The notes under the pieces: model-generated
The model's database searches: none
Told to the model about the DNA's origin: nothing
Seen by the model: only the letters and a program-made list of their open reading frames with translations
Shown: positions 24,440-31,960 of the stretch, in pieces
Layout of the letters: every line of letters begins with the position of its first letter
How positions within the stretch are numbered: the stretch's first letter is position 1
Assembly: GCA_016839165.1 (NCBI GenBank)
Contig: CP069300.1
Span: forward strand, 682,001-746,000
Source of the DNA: Bradyrhizobium sp. PSBB068
GTDB taxonomy: Bacteria; Pseudomonadota; Alphaproteobacteria; Rhizobiales; Xanthobacteraceae
Reading direction: 5' to 3'
Length of the DNA: 64,000 bases
Program-made: the position numbers and the translations under genes

Positions 24440-24891
24440 CCGCCCCGCCCCGCTTCGAGCCGAAGAATCCCGATTTTCGCGCGGTTGCGGCCGAGACGTT
24501 CGTGCGCCAGCACGCGATGCGGACGCTTGGGATCTCGATCGCGCGCATGGAGCCGGGCGAGGTCGATCTCGCGATGGCCTATGCGCCCGAGTTCACCCAG
24601 CAGAACGGCTTCGTGCACGCCGGAATCATCACCGCGGGCCTCGACAATGCCTGCGGGATCGCCGCCTTCACGCTGATGCCGGAAGGCTCCGATATCCTCA
24701 CCGTGGAGTTCAAGACCAATCTGCTGGCGCCGGCGCGCGGCGAGCGGTTCGTGTTCCGCGGCGTGGTGATCAAGCCCGGCCGCACGCTGACGGTATGCGA
24801 GGGCCGTGCCTATGCCGTGCAGGATGGCGTGGAGACACTGGTTGCGACCATGAGCGGCACGCTGATGGCGCTGCAGCGGCGGGCGGGGTAG
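24436..24891 (+). CDS. PaaI family thioesterase (hotdog fold)
   Basis: 151 aa. 'FTQQNGFVHAGIITAGLDNACGIAAF' contains the PaaI-type H-G/A-G-x-x-x-x-x-x-D motif. 'ILTVEFKTNLLAPARGE' is the central strand of the hotdog fold. It is translationally coupled to the preceding thioesterase by ATGA. The two hotdog proteins could act as successive or partner thioesterases under one TetR repressor. Confidence 0.85.
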   Translation: MTAPPRFEPKNPDFRAVAAETFVRQHAMRTLGISIARMEPGEVDLAMAYAPEFTQQNGFVHAGIITAGLDNACGIAAFTLMPEGSDILTVEFKTNLLAPARGERFVFRGVVIKPGRTLTVCEGRAYAVQDGVETLVATMSGTLMALQRRAG

Positions 24892-24912
24892 CTCGAGCGC
24901 AGAACACAACGC

Positions 24913-24998
24913 CGTCATTGCGAGGAGCGATAGCGACGAAGCAATCCACGCCTCCGCTTGCGGGGCTATGGATTGCTTCGCTTGGCTCGCAATGACGC
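24913..24998. repeat. Palindromic intergenic repeat (CGTCATTGCGAGGAGCG type)
   Basis: CGTCATTGCGAG...GAAGCAATCCA is mirrored by TGGATTGCTTCG...CTCGCAATGACG. It is a common dispersed element in rhizobia and many other bacteria. It lies between the thioesterase pair and lrgA. Confidence 0.8.
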
Positions 24999-25076
24999 GA
25001 CTATGTGCAGCCCCGCGCATTGACAAGCCTCCGTCGCACCGACCTGATAGGTGGATGCATCGCGTGAGCCCCTGTC

Positions 25077-25460
25077 ATGATCGCCAGCCTCAGTCTGATC
25101 CTGCTCTGCCAGCTCATCGGCGAGGTCGCGGTGCGCGCGCTCGGCGTACCGGTGCCGGGGCCGGTGGTTGGCCTCGTGCTCCTGTTGTTGCTGCTGCTGG
25201 CGCGCGACCGCTATCCTGCGCTGGCGCGCGGGCCGCTCGGCAATGACGGCGTCGAAAGCGCAAGCCGCGGCATGCTCGCCAATCTGTCGCTGCTCTTCAT
25301 TCCGGCGGGCGTCGGCGTGGTGCAGAAGCTGGATCTGCTCGCCGAGCACGGCATCGCGATCCTGGTGATCCTCGCGCTATCGGTCATCGTCACGCTGCTG
25401 GCCACGGTCGCGACCTTCGTTGCGGCGAGCAGTCTGTTCTCGCGCGAGGAGGAGCCGTGA
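25077..25460 (+). CDS. lrgA: CidA/LrgA family membrane protein
   Basis: 127 aa with four membrane segments. 'LCQLIGEVAVRALGVPVPGPVVGLVLLLLLLL' and 'SLLFIPAGVGVVQ' are family signatures (holin-like CidA/LrgA). Overlaps lrgB by ATGA-type coupling (GTGA). The pair is linked to murein hydrolase control in Staphylococcus, and in plants to glycolate/glycerate export across membranes; the latter role may suit rhizobia. Function here is unproven. Confidence 0.85.
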   Translation: MIASLSLILLCQLIGEVAVRALGVPVPGPVVGLVLLLLLLLARDRYPALARGPLGNDGVESASRGMLANLSLLFIPAGVGVVQKLDLLAEHGIAILVILALSVIVTLLATVATFVAASSLFSREEEP

Positions 25461-26179
25461 GCGGCAATCCGTTCTCGCTCTGGGTTTATCTCTCCCAGTC
25501 GCCGCTGCTCTGGCTGACGGTGACGCTGCTGACCTATGCGGCGACCGATGCGGTGTCGCTGCAGACAAGGCGGCATCCGCTCACCAATCCGGTGCTGCAT
25601 TCGCTGTGGATCATCGGTCTGTTCCTGCTGCTGACCGGGACCTCCTACACCACCTACTTTGCCGGCGCGCAGTTCGTGCACTTCCTGCTCGGGCCGGCGA
25701 CGGTCGCGCTCGCGGTGCCGCTCTACGAGAACCGCAAGCGGGTCGCAGCGGCGGTGCTGCCGATGCTGGTTGCGCTCGCGGTTGGCTCGCTCACGGCGAT
25801 CGTTTCGGTGGTGCTGTTGGCGAAGGCCTTCGGCCTGCCGCGCGATATCATCCTGTCGCTGGCGCCGAAATCGGTGACGGCCGGCGTCGCGATGGGCATC
25901 AGCGAATCGCTGCATGCCGATCCCTCGCTGACCGCGGTGTCGGTGATCCTCACCGGCATCATGGGGGCGATCATCGTCACGCCGCTGATGAACTTCACCG
26001 GGATTACCGACTATCGTGGCCGCGGCTTTGCCGCAGGGATCGCCGCCCATGGCATCGGCACCGCGCGCGCCTTTCAGGTCGACGAGGTCGCAGGCGTCTT
26101 TGCCGGCATCGCGATGAGCCTGAACGCGCTGGTCACCTCGCTGCTGGTGCCGTTGGCCGTGACATATCTGCTGCGCTGA
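25457..26179 (+). CDS. lrgB: LrgB/CidB family membrane protein
   Basis: 240 aa, about six membrane segments, GTG start at 25457 overlapping lrgA. 'LAPKSVTAGVAMGISE' and 'RGFAAGIAAHGIGTARAFQ' are the highly conserved LrgB motifs. It works with the preceding small membrane protein as one system. Full length, no odd features. Confidence 0.9.
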   Translation: MSGNPFSLWVYLSQSPLLWLTVTLLTYAATDAVSLQTRRHPLTNPVLHSLWIIGLFLLLTGTSYTTYFAGAQFVHFLLGPATVALAVPLYENRKRVAAAVLPMLVALAVGSLTAIVSVVLLAKAFGLPRDIILSLAPKSVTAGVAMGISESLHADPSLTAVSVILTGIMGAIIVTPLMNFTGITDYRGRGFAAGIAAHGIGTARAFQVDEVAGVFAGIAMSLNALVTSLLVPLAVTYLLR

Positions 26180-26211
26180 GTGTCGTTGCAGGGCAGTTTT
26201 GTGCTATTGGT

Positions 26212-27051
26212 ATGGCGCAATATAGTAAATCATTCTATGATGCCGGCTCAAACGCGAGTCTGCTCCCCTTGGTCTTCTCCGCAACCCAGAGCGTGCTTGG
26301 GCTGGCATCGGGCATGCTGGTCGGTTTTTCGCTGGGCCTGGTCGGTGGCGGCGGGTCGATCCTTGCCGTGCCGCTGATGGTCTATGTGGTCGGGGTGCCC
26401 CAGCCGCATGTCGCGATCGGCACCTCGGCGATCGCAGTCGCCGCCAATGCCGCGATCAACCTCTCCAACCACGCCCGCGGCGGCACTGTGATCTGGTCCT
26501 GCGCACTGGTGTTCGCGCTGTCAGGCATGTTCGGCGCGTTCGGTGGCTCGATCCTCGGCAAGATGCTGGACGGGCAGAAGCTGCTGGCGCTGTTCTCGGT
26601 CGTGATGCTTGTCATCGCGGGCCTGATGCTGAAGACCCGCGCGCGGGTCGGGCTGACCGACGTCAAGATCTCGATGTCCAACACGCCCGCAATCATCGGC
26701 CTCGGGCTCGTCACGGGAACCATGTCCGGCTGCTTCGGGATCGGCGGCGGCTTCCTGATCGTGCCGGCCCTGATGCTGGCGACCGGGATGCCGATCATGA
26801 ACGCGGTCAGTTCCTCGCTGGTGGCGGTCACCGCCTTCGGCGTGACCACGGCCCTGAGCTATGCGTGGTCCGGGCTGGTGTCGTGGGACCTTGCGGGGCT
26901 ATTCGTCGCCGGCGGCATCGCGGGCGGCCTGTTGGGCACCCGCAGCGCCCGGCACCTGTCGGAACGGCGCGGTGCCCTCAATATCGTATTTGCGACTGTG
27001 ATTATCGTGGTGGCGATCTATATGCTGCTGCGTAACATCAATGTGTCCTGA
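26212..27051 (+). CDS. TauE/SafE family sulfite/anion exporter
   Basis: 279 aa from the ATG at 26212. About eight membrane segments in two repeats: 'MLVGFSLGLVGGGGSILAVPLM' and 'TGTMSGCFGIGGGFLIVPALML', the GGGGS(I/F)-x-x-P signatures of the family. Such proteins export sulfite, sulfonates or other small anions. The start lacks a clear ribosome site, and the open frame continues upstream antisense to nothing useful. It follows lrgB by 32 bp. Confidence 0.85.
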   Translation: MAQYSKSFYDAGSNASLLPLVFSATQSVLGLASGMLVGFSLGLVGGGGSILAVPLMVYVVGVPQPHVAIGTSAIAVAANAAINLSNHARGGTVIWSCALVFALSGMFGAFGGSILGKMLDGQKLLALFSVVMLVIAGLMLKTRARVGLTDVKISMSNTPAIIGLGLVTGTMSGCFGIGGGFLIVPALMLATGMPIMNAVSSSLVAVTAFGVTTALSYAWSGLVSWDLAGLFVAGGIAGGLLGTRSARHLSERRGALNIVFATVIIVVAIYMLLRNINVS

Positions 27052-27087
27052 ACGTAGAAGGGCGAGGAGCCCTTCCGGAAGCCAGCC

Positions 27088-27765
27088 ATGAACCATCTGA
27101 CGAAATCACCCCTCGACAACGCCGGCGCCACCCGCCGGGGCGCGCTCGGCCTGATCGGTGCCGGCATCGCGCTTCTTGCCGCCGGCGGCGCGCGCGCCGA
27201 GGACGACAAGGTCCTGACCGAGGAGCAGGTGCTGCGCGATCCCGAGATTCCGGTGATCGGCAATGCCAAGGGCGACATCACGATCGTCGAATGGTTCGAC
27301 TACAACTGCCCGTATTGCCGCAAGCTCGCGCCGGAGCTCCGCCAGGTGGTGCAGGACGACGGCAAGGTCCGCCTGGTGCTGAAGGACTGGCCGATCCTCG
27401 GGCCGGTCTCCAAGGTGGCGGCGCGGATGGCGCTGGCGGCGAAGTACCAGGACAAGTTCGAAGCTGCGCATGAGGCGATGATCTCGGTCAATTCGCGCAT
27501 CACCGAGCCGCGCATCGCCGAGCTGCTCTCGGGCGCCGGCCTCGACATGGACCGGCTGAAGAAGGACCTCGACGCCAACGCCAAGGCGATCGACGCGGTG
27601 CTTTCGCGCAACGACCAGCAGGCTCAGGCGTTCGGCTTCAACGGCACGCCGTCATTCATCGTCGGCAAGTACCGCGTGCCCGGCGTGCTCAGCATCGACC
27701 AGTTCGAGCAGGTGATCGCCGACGCCCGCAAGGCCAATATGGGCCGCAAGACCGAGCAGAACTAA
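27088..27765 (+). CDS. DsbA-family thiol:disulfide oxidoreductase
   Basis: 225 aa. The N-terminus has 'RRGALGLIGAGIALLAAGGARA', a signal sequence with a twin Arg that may be Tat- or Sec-type. The thioredoxin fold has the active site C-P-Y-C in 'WFDYNCPYCRKLAPEL' and the cis-Pro in 'FNGTPSFIVG'. It oxidises or isomerises disulfides in the periplasm and could be re-oxidised by the DsbB encoded at 20160. Its stop overlaps by three bases the stop of the convergent CGNR gene. Confidence 0.88.
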   Translation: MNHLTKSPLDNAGATRRGALGLIGAGIALLAAGGARAEDDKVLTEEQVLRDPEIPVIGNAKGDITIVEWFDYNCPYCRKLAPELRQVVQDDGKVRLVLKDWPILGPVSKVAARMALAAKYQDKFEAAHEAMISVNSRITEPRIAELLSGAGLDMDRLKKDLDANAKAIDAVLSRNDQQAQAFGFNGTPSFIVGKYRVPGVLSIDQFEQVIADARKANMGRKTEQN

Positions 27766-28364
27766 CGCGAGTTCTTGCGCTTGGCATAAGCGCGCCGGGC
27801 GCGCTCGCGATTGCCGCAGACTTCGCTCGAGCACCATCTGCGGGTCTGGTTCGGGCTTTCGTCGACAAAGAACCAGCCGCAGCCGTCGGCCTCGCAGCAT
27901 CCGATCCGCCTGGCGTCGTCGGACGCCAGCAGTGCCGTCAGCGACCACAGCACCGGCCATAGCGGCTCCCTCACGTCAGTCCCAGCGAAGGCGTGGCGAT
28001 AGGCGCGATCCTGCCGCACAAGGTCGGGTTGCCGGGGCGCCGCTGAAAGCAACTGATTGACGAGACGAAGGTCCGCACCGCGGCCGCCGCGCAGTGCGTC
28101 CGAGATGGTCCAGATGTCGCGGCGCAGATCATAGGCCTGCTGCATCGCAGCCGCGGCCTCGCTGCTTGCCGAACGCCCCTTGAGCTTCCTGGTCGCGGCA
28201 AGCGGCAAGGTCCCGCGGCGTTCACTCCAGGACAACAGCGCCGCATAATCCGGAATCAGCTCCTGCGGATCGTCCGAGGTGCGCCAATCCAGCGTGTTCG
28301 CGAAGTCAAGGCAGACCCGTCCACCGAAGAACTGCGTCGCTGCCCGCGCGGGATCTCTTGACAT
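27762..28364 (-). CDS. CGNR zinc-finger protein (ABATE/stress-response regulator)
   Basis: 200 aa. The N-terminal part, 'GGRVCLDFANTLDWR', is the ABATE domain opening. The C-terminus carries the zinc finger: Cys in 'CCEADGCGWFF' and 'RRWCSSEVCGNRERARRAYAKRK', with the CGNR motif. It is a probable DNA-binding regulator. The ATG at 28364 has GAGAGG 5 bases upstream. It is divergent from azlCD across an 18-bp perfect palindrome, so it may control that exporter. Confidence 0.88.
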   Translation of the reverse strand: MSRDPARAATQFFGGRVCLDFANTLDWRTSDDPQELIPDYAALLSWSERRGTLPLAATRKLKGRSASSEAAAAMQQAYDLRRDIWTISDALRGGRGADLRLVNQLLSAAPRQPDLVRQDRAYRHAFAGTDVREPLWPVLWSLTALLASDDARRIGCCEADGCGWFFVDESPNQTRRWCSSEVCGNRERARRAYAKRKNSR

Positions 28365-28388
28365 CACGGCCTCTCACAAAGTCTAATC

Positions 28389-28406
28389 TAATGGTCATGA
28401 CCATTA
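28389..28406. promoter_or_regulatory. Perfect 18-bp palindrome between CGNR and azlC genes
   Basis: TAATGGTCATGACCATTA reads the same on both strands. It sits 25 bp upstream of the CGNR start and 27 bp upstream of the ATG preferred for azlC, a typical shared operator. The ATGs inside it (28391, 28397) are unlikely starts. Confidence 0.75.
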
Positions 28407-28432
28407 CAAGTGTCTCACCACGAGCCTCAACG

Positions 28433-29110
28433 ATGACTGCCGCCGGATTCAGGCGCGGCCTGATCGCGGCGCTGCCGTTCCTGCTCAGCAATGGCGCCGC
28501 CGGCCTCGTCATGGGACTGACCTACAAGGGGCTCGGGCTGGGAGCAGAGCACGCCATTCTGTTCAGCCTGCTGGTCTACTCCGCCACGGCGCAAGCGATC
28601 ACGCTGAGCATGTGGGCTCATCCGCTGCCGGTCGTCGCCATGGTCGTCGCCTGCATTGCCACGAATTCACGATACTTACTGATGGGCGCTCATCTGCGCC
28701 AGCTGTTTGGCGGACTGGCCCCGCGGAAGATGCTGCCGACGCTGTTTCTGCTGGCGGATGCGTCCTGGCTGATGACGAGTTCTGACGCCGATCGCAACGG
28801 GCCAGATGCGGGTTATCTGCTCGGATCGGGCATCCCGATGGCGATCGGCTGGGTCGGCGGCACCGCGCTTGCCTATGCCGCCCCGCTCGCGACCAACGAA
28901 CCGCTCAGGCTCGCCGCCGCGCTGCTGCCGACGATGTTCATCGCGACCCTGCTGCCTAGCCAATGGAAGAATGTGAGATCGCTCTGGCCGTGGCTGACCT
29001 CAGCCGTCGCGGCGCTGCTCGTGGCCCGGTTCGTGGATCCGAGCTGGTCGATGCTGATCGGAGGCGGATGCGGCACGCTCGTGAGCATGATGGAGCGAAG
29101 CGATGGATGA
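28433..29110 (+). CDS. azlC: AzlC family branched-chain amino acid exporter, large subunit
   Basis: 225 aa from the ATG at 28433, chosen because earlier ATGs fall inside the palindrome at 28389. About seven membrane segments. 'GFRRGLIAALPFLLSNGAAGLVMGLTYKGLGL' and 'ILFSLLVYSATAQAITLSMW' follow the AzlC pattern, and 'ATNSRYLLMGAHLRQ' matches its conserved R-x-x-L-x-G/M-x-x-L motif. It exports branched-chain or related amino acids with AzlD. Overlaps azlD by 8 bases. Confidence 0.85.
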   Translation: MTAAGFRRGLIAALPFLLSNGAAGLVMGLTYKGLGLGAEHAILFSLLVYSATAQAITLSMWAHPLPVVAMVVACIATNSRYLLMGAHLRQLFGGLAPRKMLPTLFLLADASWLMTSSDADRNGPDAGYLLGSGIPMAIGWVGGTALAYAAPLATNEPLRLAAALLPTMFIATLLPSQWKNVRSLWPWLTSAVAALLVARFVDPSWSMLIGGGCGTLVSMMERSDG

Positions 29111-29405
29111 TTTGCGGGTGCTCGGCGTCATCTGCATCCTCGGCATCACCTGCTATGCGATGCGCGCCGGCGGCTATGTCCTCGCTGCGTCGATGCGCGA
29201 TGATGGCATCGCCGCCCGGTTCCTGCGGCTCGCGCCCGGCAATCTGTTCATTGCATTCATCGTCGGCGGCTGCCTGTCGGGCGGGTTGGCAGGCCTTGTC
29301 GGCACCGTGGTCGCGCTCGTGACCATGGCGATCACGACGCGAGAATGGGCTGCGCTGGGCGCGGGGTTCAGTGCGGCCCTGGCCGCGTCCTCGATCGGAT
29401 TGTGA
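29103..29405 (+). CDS. azlD: AzlD family exporter small subunit
   Basis: 100 aa, three to four membrane segments. 'GITCYAMRAGGYVLA' is the AzlD opening with conserved R-x-G/S-x-x. Coupled to azlC by overlap. It is the required partner of AzlC in amino acid export. Confidence 0.85.
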   Translation: MDDLRVLGVICILGITCYAMRAGGYVLAASMRDDGIAARFLRLAPGNLFIAFIVGGCLSGGLAGLVGTVVALVTMAITTREWAALGAGFSAALAASSIGL

Positions 29406-29415
29406 ACGTCGATCG

Positions 29416-29622
29416 CTATTTCGACGCGATCTTGTCCCATTGCTCGCGGGTGCGGGTCTTCAGCAGGTTCCAGTCACGCGCCGCGACGTCCCAATTGACG
29501 ATGGTGCGCGTGTCCTGCGCCACCTCGCCATTGGCCACGCTCGATGTGCGCATCGAGTCATAGACATACACGCCGCATATCAGCAGCAGCGCGCCCAAGA
29601 TCATGCCGAAAAACGTCCGCAT
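29416..29622 (-). CDS. Small single-pass membrane protein
   Basis: 68 aa. The start at 29622 has GGAGGG about 8 bases upstream. The N-terminal membrane segment 'MRTFFGMILGALLLICGVYVYDS' is followed by a polar part ending 'NLLKTRTREQWDKIASK', probably periplasmic. Family not recognised. Convergent with azlD, 10 bp apart. Confidence 0.6.
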   Translation of the reverse strand: MRTFFGMILGALLLICGVYVYDSMRTSSVANGEVAQDTRTIVNWDVAARDWNLLKTRTREQWDKIASK

Positions 29623-29753
29623 CACGCAATCCCTCCAGTGTCCGCGGGATAACGTCGTGAGGCTCGGCATGGTTCCGGCGGATGATCTCTGCGTGTGAAC
29701 GGTCAACCGTTCCTGCGTGCGCTGTACGCCGGGCCGCGACGGTCCCTTCGGCC

Positions 29754-30821
29754 TCACATGCTGCTCAGCCAGCGAAAAATCTCCGCGTTGATCTCGCGCG
29801 GATAGGTGTGGCTGAGATCGTCGATCTCGCGATAGGTCACGCTGGCGCCGGCGGCCGACAGCAGGCCTTGGGTCTGCCGCGCGGTCTGCACCGGGAACAT
29901 CCAGTCGAGCTTGCCGTGAGTGATGAAGATCGGCAGGCCGCGCAACCGGTCCGCATCGGCCATTTCAGCCATCAGCGGATGGAAGGTCGCCGCGACCGGT
30001 GCCAGATGCGTGAAGCGCGAGGCGCCTTCGAGCCCGGTCACATAGCTGAAGGTGCCGCCGTCGCTCATGCCGGTCAGCAGCATCCGTGTCGCGTCGACGT
30101 TCCAGCGCGCGGACACCTGATCGAGGATGCGGTTGAGGTTCGGCGTGTCGGTGTCGTCGCCCATCAGCGCCCAGGTCTGGCCGGTCGCGGTCGGCGCCAC
30201 CAGGATAGCGCCGCGGCTGCGCGCGTCGCGCAGCCAGCTCCACAGGAAGCCGCGGCCGTTGCCGCTGCCGCCGTGCAGCGCCATCACCAGCGGCCAGGCG
30301 CGATCGGGCGTGTAGTATTCCGGCACATACATCGAGAAGCCGCCGCGGCTGCCCGGTTCGTTGCGCTCATGAAAGATACCGGTGTCGTCGTTGGGCGTGG
30401 CGGCGAGCTTGGCCTGCAGCTCGGCATCCTCGCGCAGGTCGGGCGCGATGAAGAAGCCGCTGACCGGCGGCAATTCCGTCAGCGGATAAAGCGCCTCCTG
30501 CGCGCGCGGCAGATAGCGCAGCGCGCGGAATACGCCGACGAGGTCGCCTTCGCCGTTCTGCACTGCGCGCAGCCCTGCATAGGCGGCGAGCGCCGGTTCG
30601 ATGGCAGCGTCAAGTGCAGTCTTGATGTGCGCGAATTTCTCCGGCCAATCGGCCAGCCGCGGCCGAACCGCCTGCAACGCCTCCTCGGGCTCGCCTGCGA
30701 TCTGCATCACGCGATCGAAGTCCGGCGGATTCAGGTTGCGGGCGACGAAGGTCAGCGATTCCAGCGTCTGCAACAGCGGCGGCAGCACGGCCACGATGTC
30801 GTCAACCACGGCCTCGCTCAT
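29754..30821 (-). CDS. Alpha/beta hydrolase (PHB depolymerase/carboxylesterase-like)
   Basis: 355 aa. The nucleophile elbow is 'LLTGMSDGGTFSY' (G-M-S-D-G), the oxyanion loop 'LVMALHGGSGNGRGF', the Asp in 'GKLDWMFPV' and the His in 'DLSHTYPRE'. The N-terminal 130 residues are helical and not part of the fold. No signal peptide, so it is cytosolic. The fold suits esters or phospholipids. It follows the S1C-like gene by 22 bp in the same direction and is probably in one operon with it. Confidence 0.8.
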   Translation of the reverse strand: MSEAVVDDIVAVLPPLLQTLESLTFVARNLNPPDFDRVMQIAGEPEEALQAVRPRLADWPEKFAHIKTALDAAIEPALAAYAGLRAVQNGEGDLVGVFRALRYLPRAQEALYPLTELPPVSGFFIAPDLREDAELQAKLAATPNDDTGIFHERNEPGSRGGFSMYVPEYYTPDRAWPLVMALHGGSGNGRGFLWSWLRDARSRGAILVAPTATGQTWALMGDDTDTPNLNRILDQVSARWNVDATRMLLTGMSDGGTFSYVTGLEGASRFTHLAPVAATFHPLMAEMADADRLRGLPIFITHGKLDWMFPVQTARQTQGLLSAAGASVTYREIDDLSHTYPREINAEIFRWLSSM

Positions 30822-30843
30822 CGTTGCTGCCTCTCGTTCTGTA

Positions 30844-31815
30844 CTAATGCAGCCGCGGCGCCTTCAGCAGCTTCATGCGGTCGATCGAGGTCAGCGTCAC
30901 GTCGAAGGTGACGCCCTCGTGATAGACCGTCAGCGGCACGTCGACGCCGGCGGTGCCGAGCGACCAGAGCTTGCGGTAGAAGCCGGTCTGGCTCGTTACC
31001 TTGTCGCCGTCGACCGCGAGGATCACGTCGCCGGTCTTCAGCTCGGCGCGCGCCGCCGGTCCCTTGCTGGCGACGCCGACCACCACGAGGCGGTTGTCGA
31101 TCTCGGTCGTGTACATGCCGAGCCACGGCCGCGCCGGCTTGTCGACACGGCCGAATCTGCGCAGGTCGCCGAGCACCGGCTTGAGCAGGTCGATCGGCAC
31201 GATCATGTTGACATGCTCGGCGCGGCCCGAGCGTTCGCGCTCGAGCTGCAGCGAGCCGATGCCGATCAGCTCGCCGGCATTGTTGATCAGTCCGGTGCCG
31301 CCCCAGTTCGGATGCGCCGGATAGGTGAAGATCGCCTCGTCGAGCAGATATTCCCAATAGCCCGCGAATTCCTGCTTCGCCGCGATCTGGCTCGCGACCG
31401 AGCGCGTGCGGCCGCCGGCGCCACCGAGCACGACATTGTCGCCGACCTGCGTCGCCGCCGACGAGCCGATCGGCAGCGGATCGATGTCGAGCCTGCCGAG
31501 CGCCTGCACCAGGCCGAAGCCGGATTCGAAATCGAAGCCGAGCGCGTGACCCTCGACCGCGCGGCCGTCGCCGAGATGCAGCCACACCGTGGCGGCTTCG
31601 GTGATCAGGTAGCCGATCGTCAGCACCAGCCCGTTGTCGATCAGGACGCCGTTGCCGGTGCGCTCGGTGCCGAGCGTCTCGGCGCTGAATGCATCAGGCG
31701 GAATGATCGAGTGCAGCCCGACCACGCTCATCAGTGCACGATCGAGGTCATAGCGGTAATCTTCGGGGCGAGGCTGAAAGGCCGCTGGCACTTTCGGTTC
31801 GGTCGTGGAGGGCAT
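30844..31815 (-). CDS. S1C (HtrA/DegP-like) serine protease homologue with lost catalytic triad, plus PDZ domain
   Basis: 323 aa. The chymotrypsin-like barrel is easy to follow, from 'TGNGVLIDNGLVLT' to 'LINNAGELIGIGSL'. The active-site positions are all replaced. Where HtrA has T-N-x-H there is 'TIGYLI' (Tyr69 for His). The Asp position reads 'ESGFGLV' (Gly99). The GNSGGP loop reads 'PNWGGTG' (Trp171 for Ser). A PDZ domain follows (about 230-315: 'KPARPWLGMY', 'AELKTGDVILAVDGDKV'). There is no signal peptide or membrane segment, unlike typical DegP. It is probably a binding or scaffold pseudoprotease. Same operon direction as the esterase. Confidence 0.8.
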   Translation of the reverse strand: MPSTTEPKVPAAFQPRPEDYRYDLDRALMSVVGLHSIIPPDAFSAETLGTERTGNGVLIDNGLVLTIGYLITEAATVWLHLGDGRAVEGHALGFDFESGFGLVQALGRLDIDPLPIGSSAATQVGDNVVLGGAGGRTRSVASQIAAKQEFAGYWEYLLDEAIFTYPAHPNWGGTGLINNAGELIGIGSLQLERERSGRAEHVNMIVPIDLLKPVLGDLRRFGRVDKPARPWLGMYTTEIDNRLVVVGVASKGPAARAELKTGDVILAVDGDKVTSQTGFYRKLWSLGTAGVDVPLTVYHEGVTFDVTLTSIDRMKLLKAPRLH

Positions 31816-31960
31816 CTGGGATCTCCTGGCGTGCAGGGGCGCTGGAACCTCAAGCTAATCCGAGGTTCTGCCGGCAGGGAAGATGGAATGATATACCCTG
31901 CGCGGCGGCCTGCACAGCTCATCTGGCGTGCAGACCTCCCTCTCGCAAGACAAAATGAAC

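Noticed and set aside
25420..27051. Extended start of the TauE/SafE gene running through lrgB
   Set aside because: The first 264 codons are an out-of-frame reading of lrgB and are not membrane-like; the real protein begins near 26212.
28391..28432. Earlier ATG starts for azlC
   Set aside because: These ATGs lie in or next to the perfect palindrome; the added residues do not resemble AzlC proteins.
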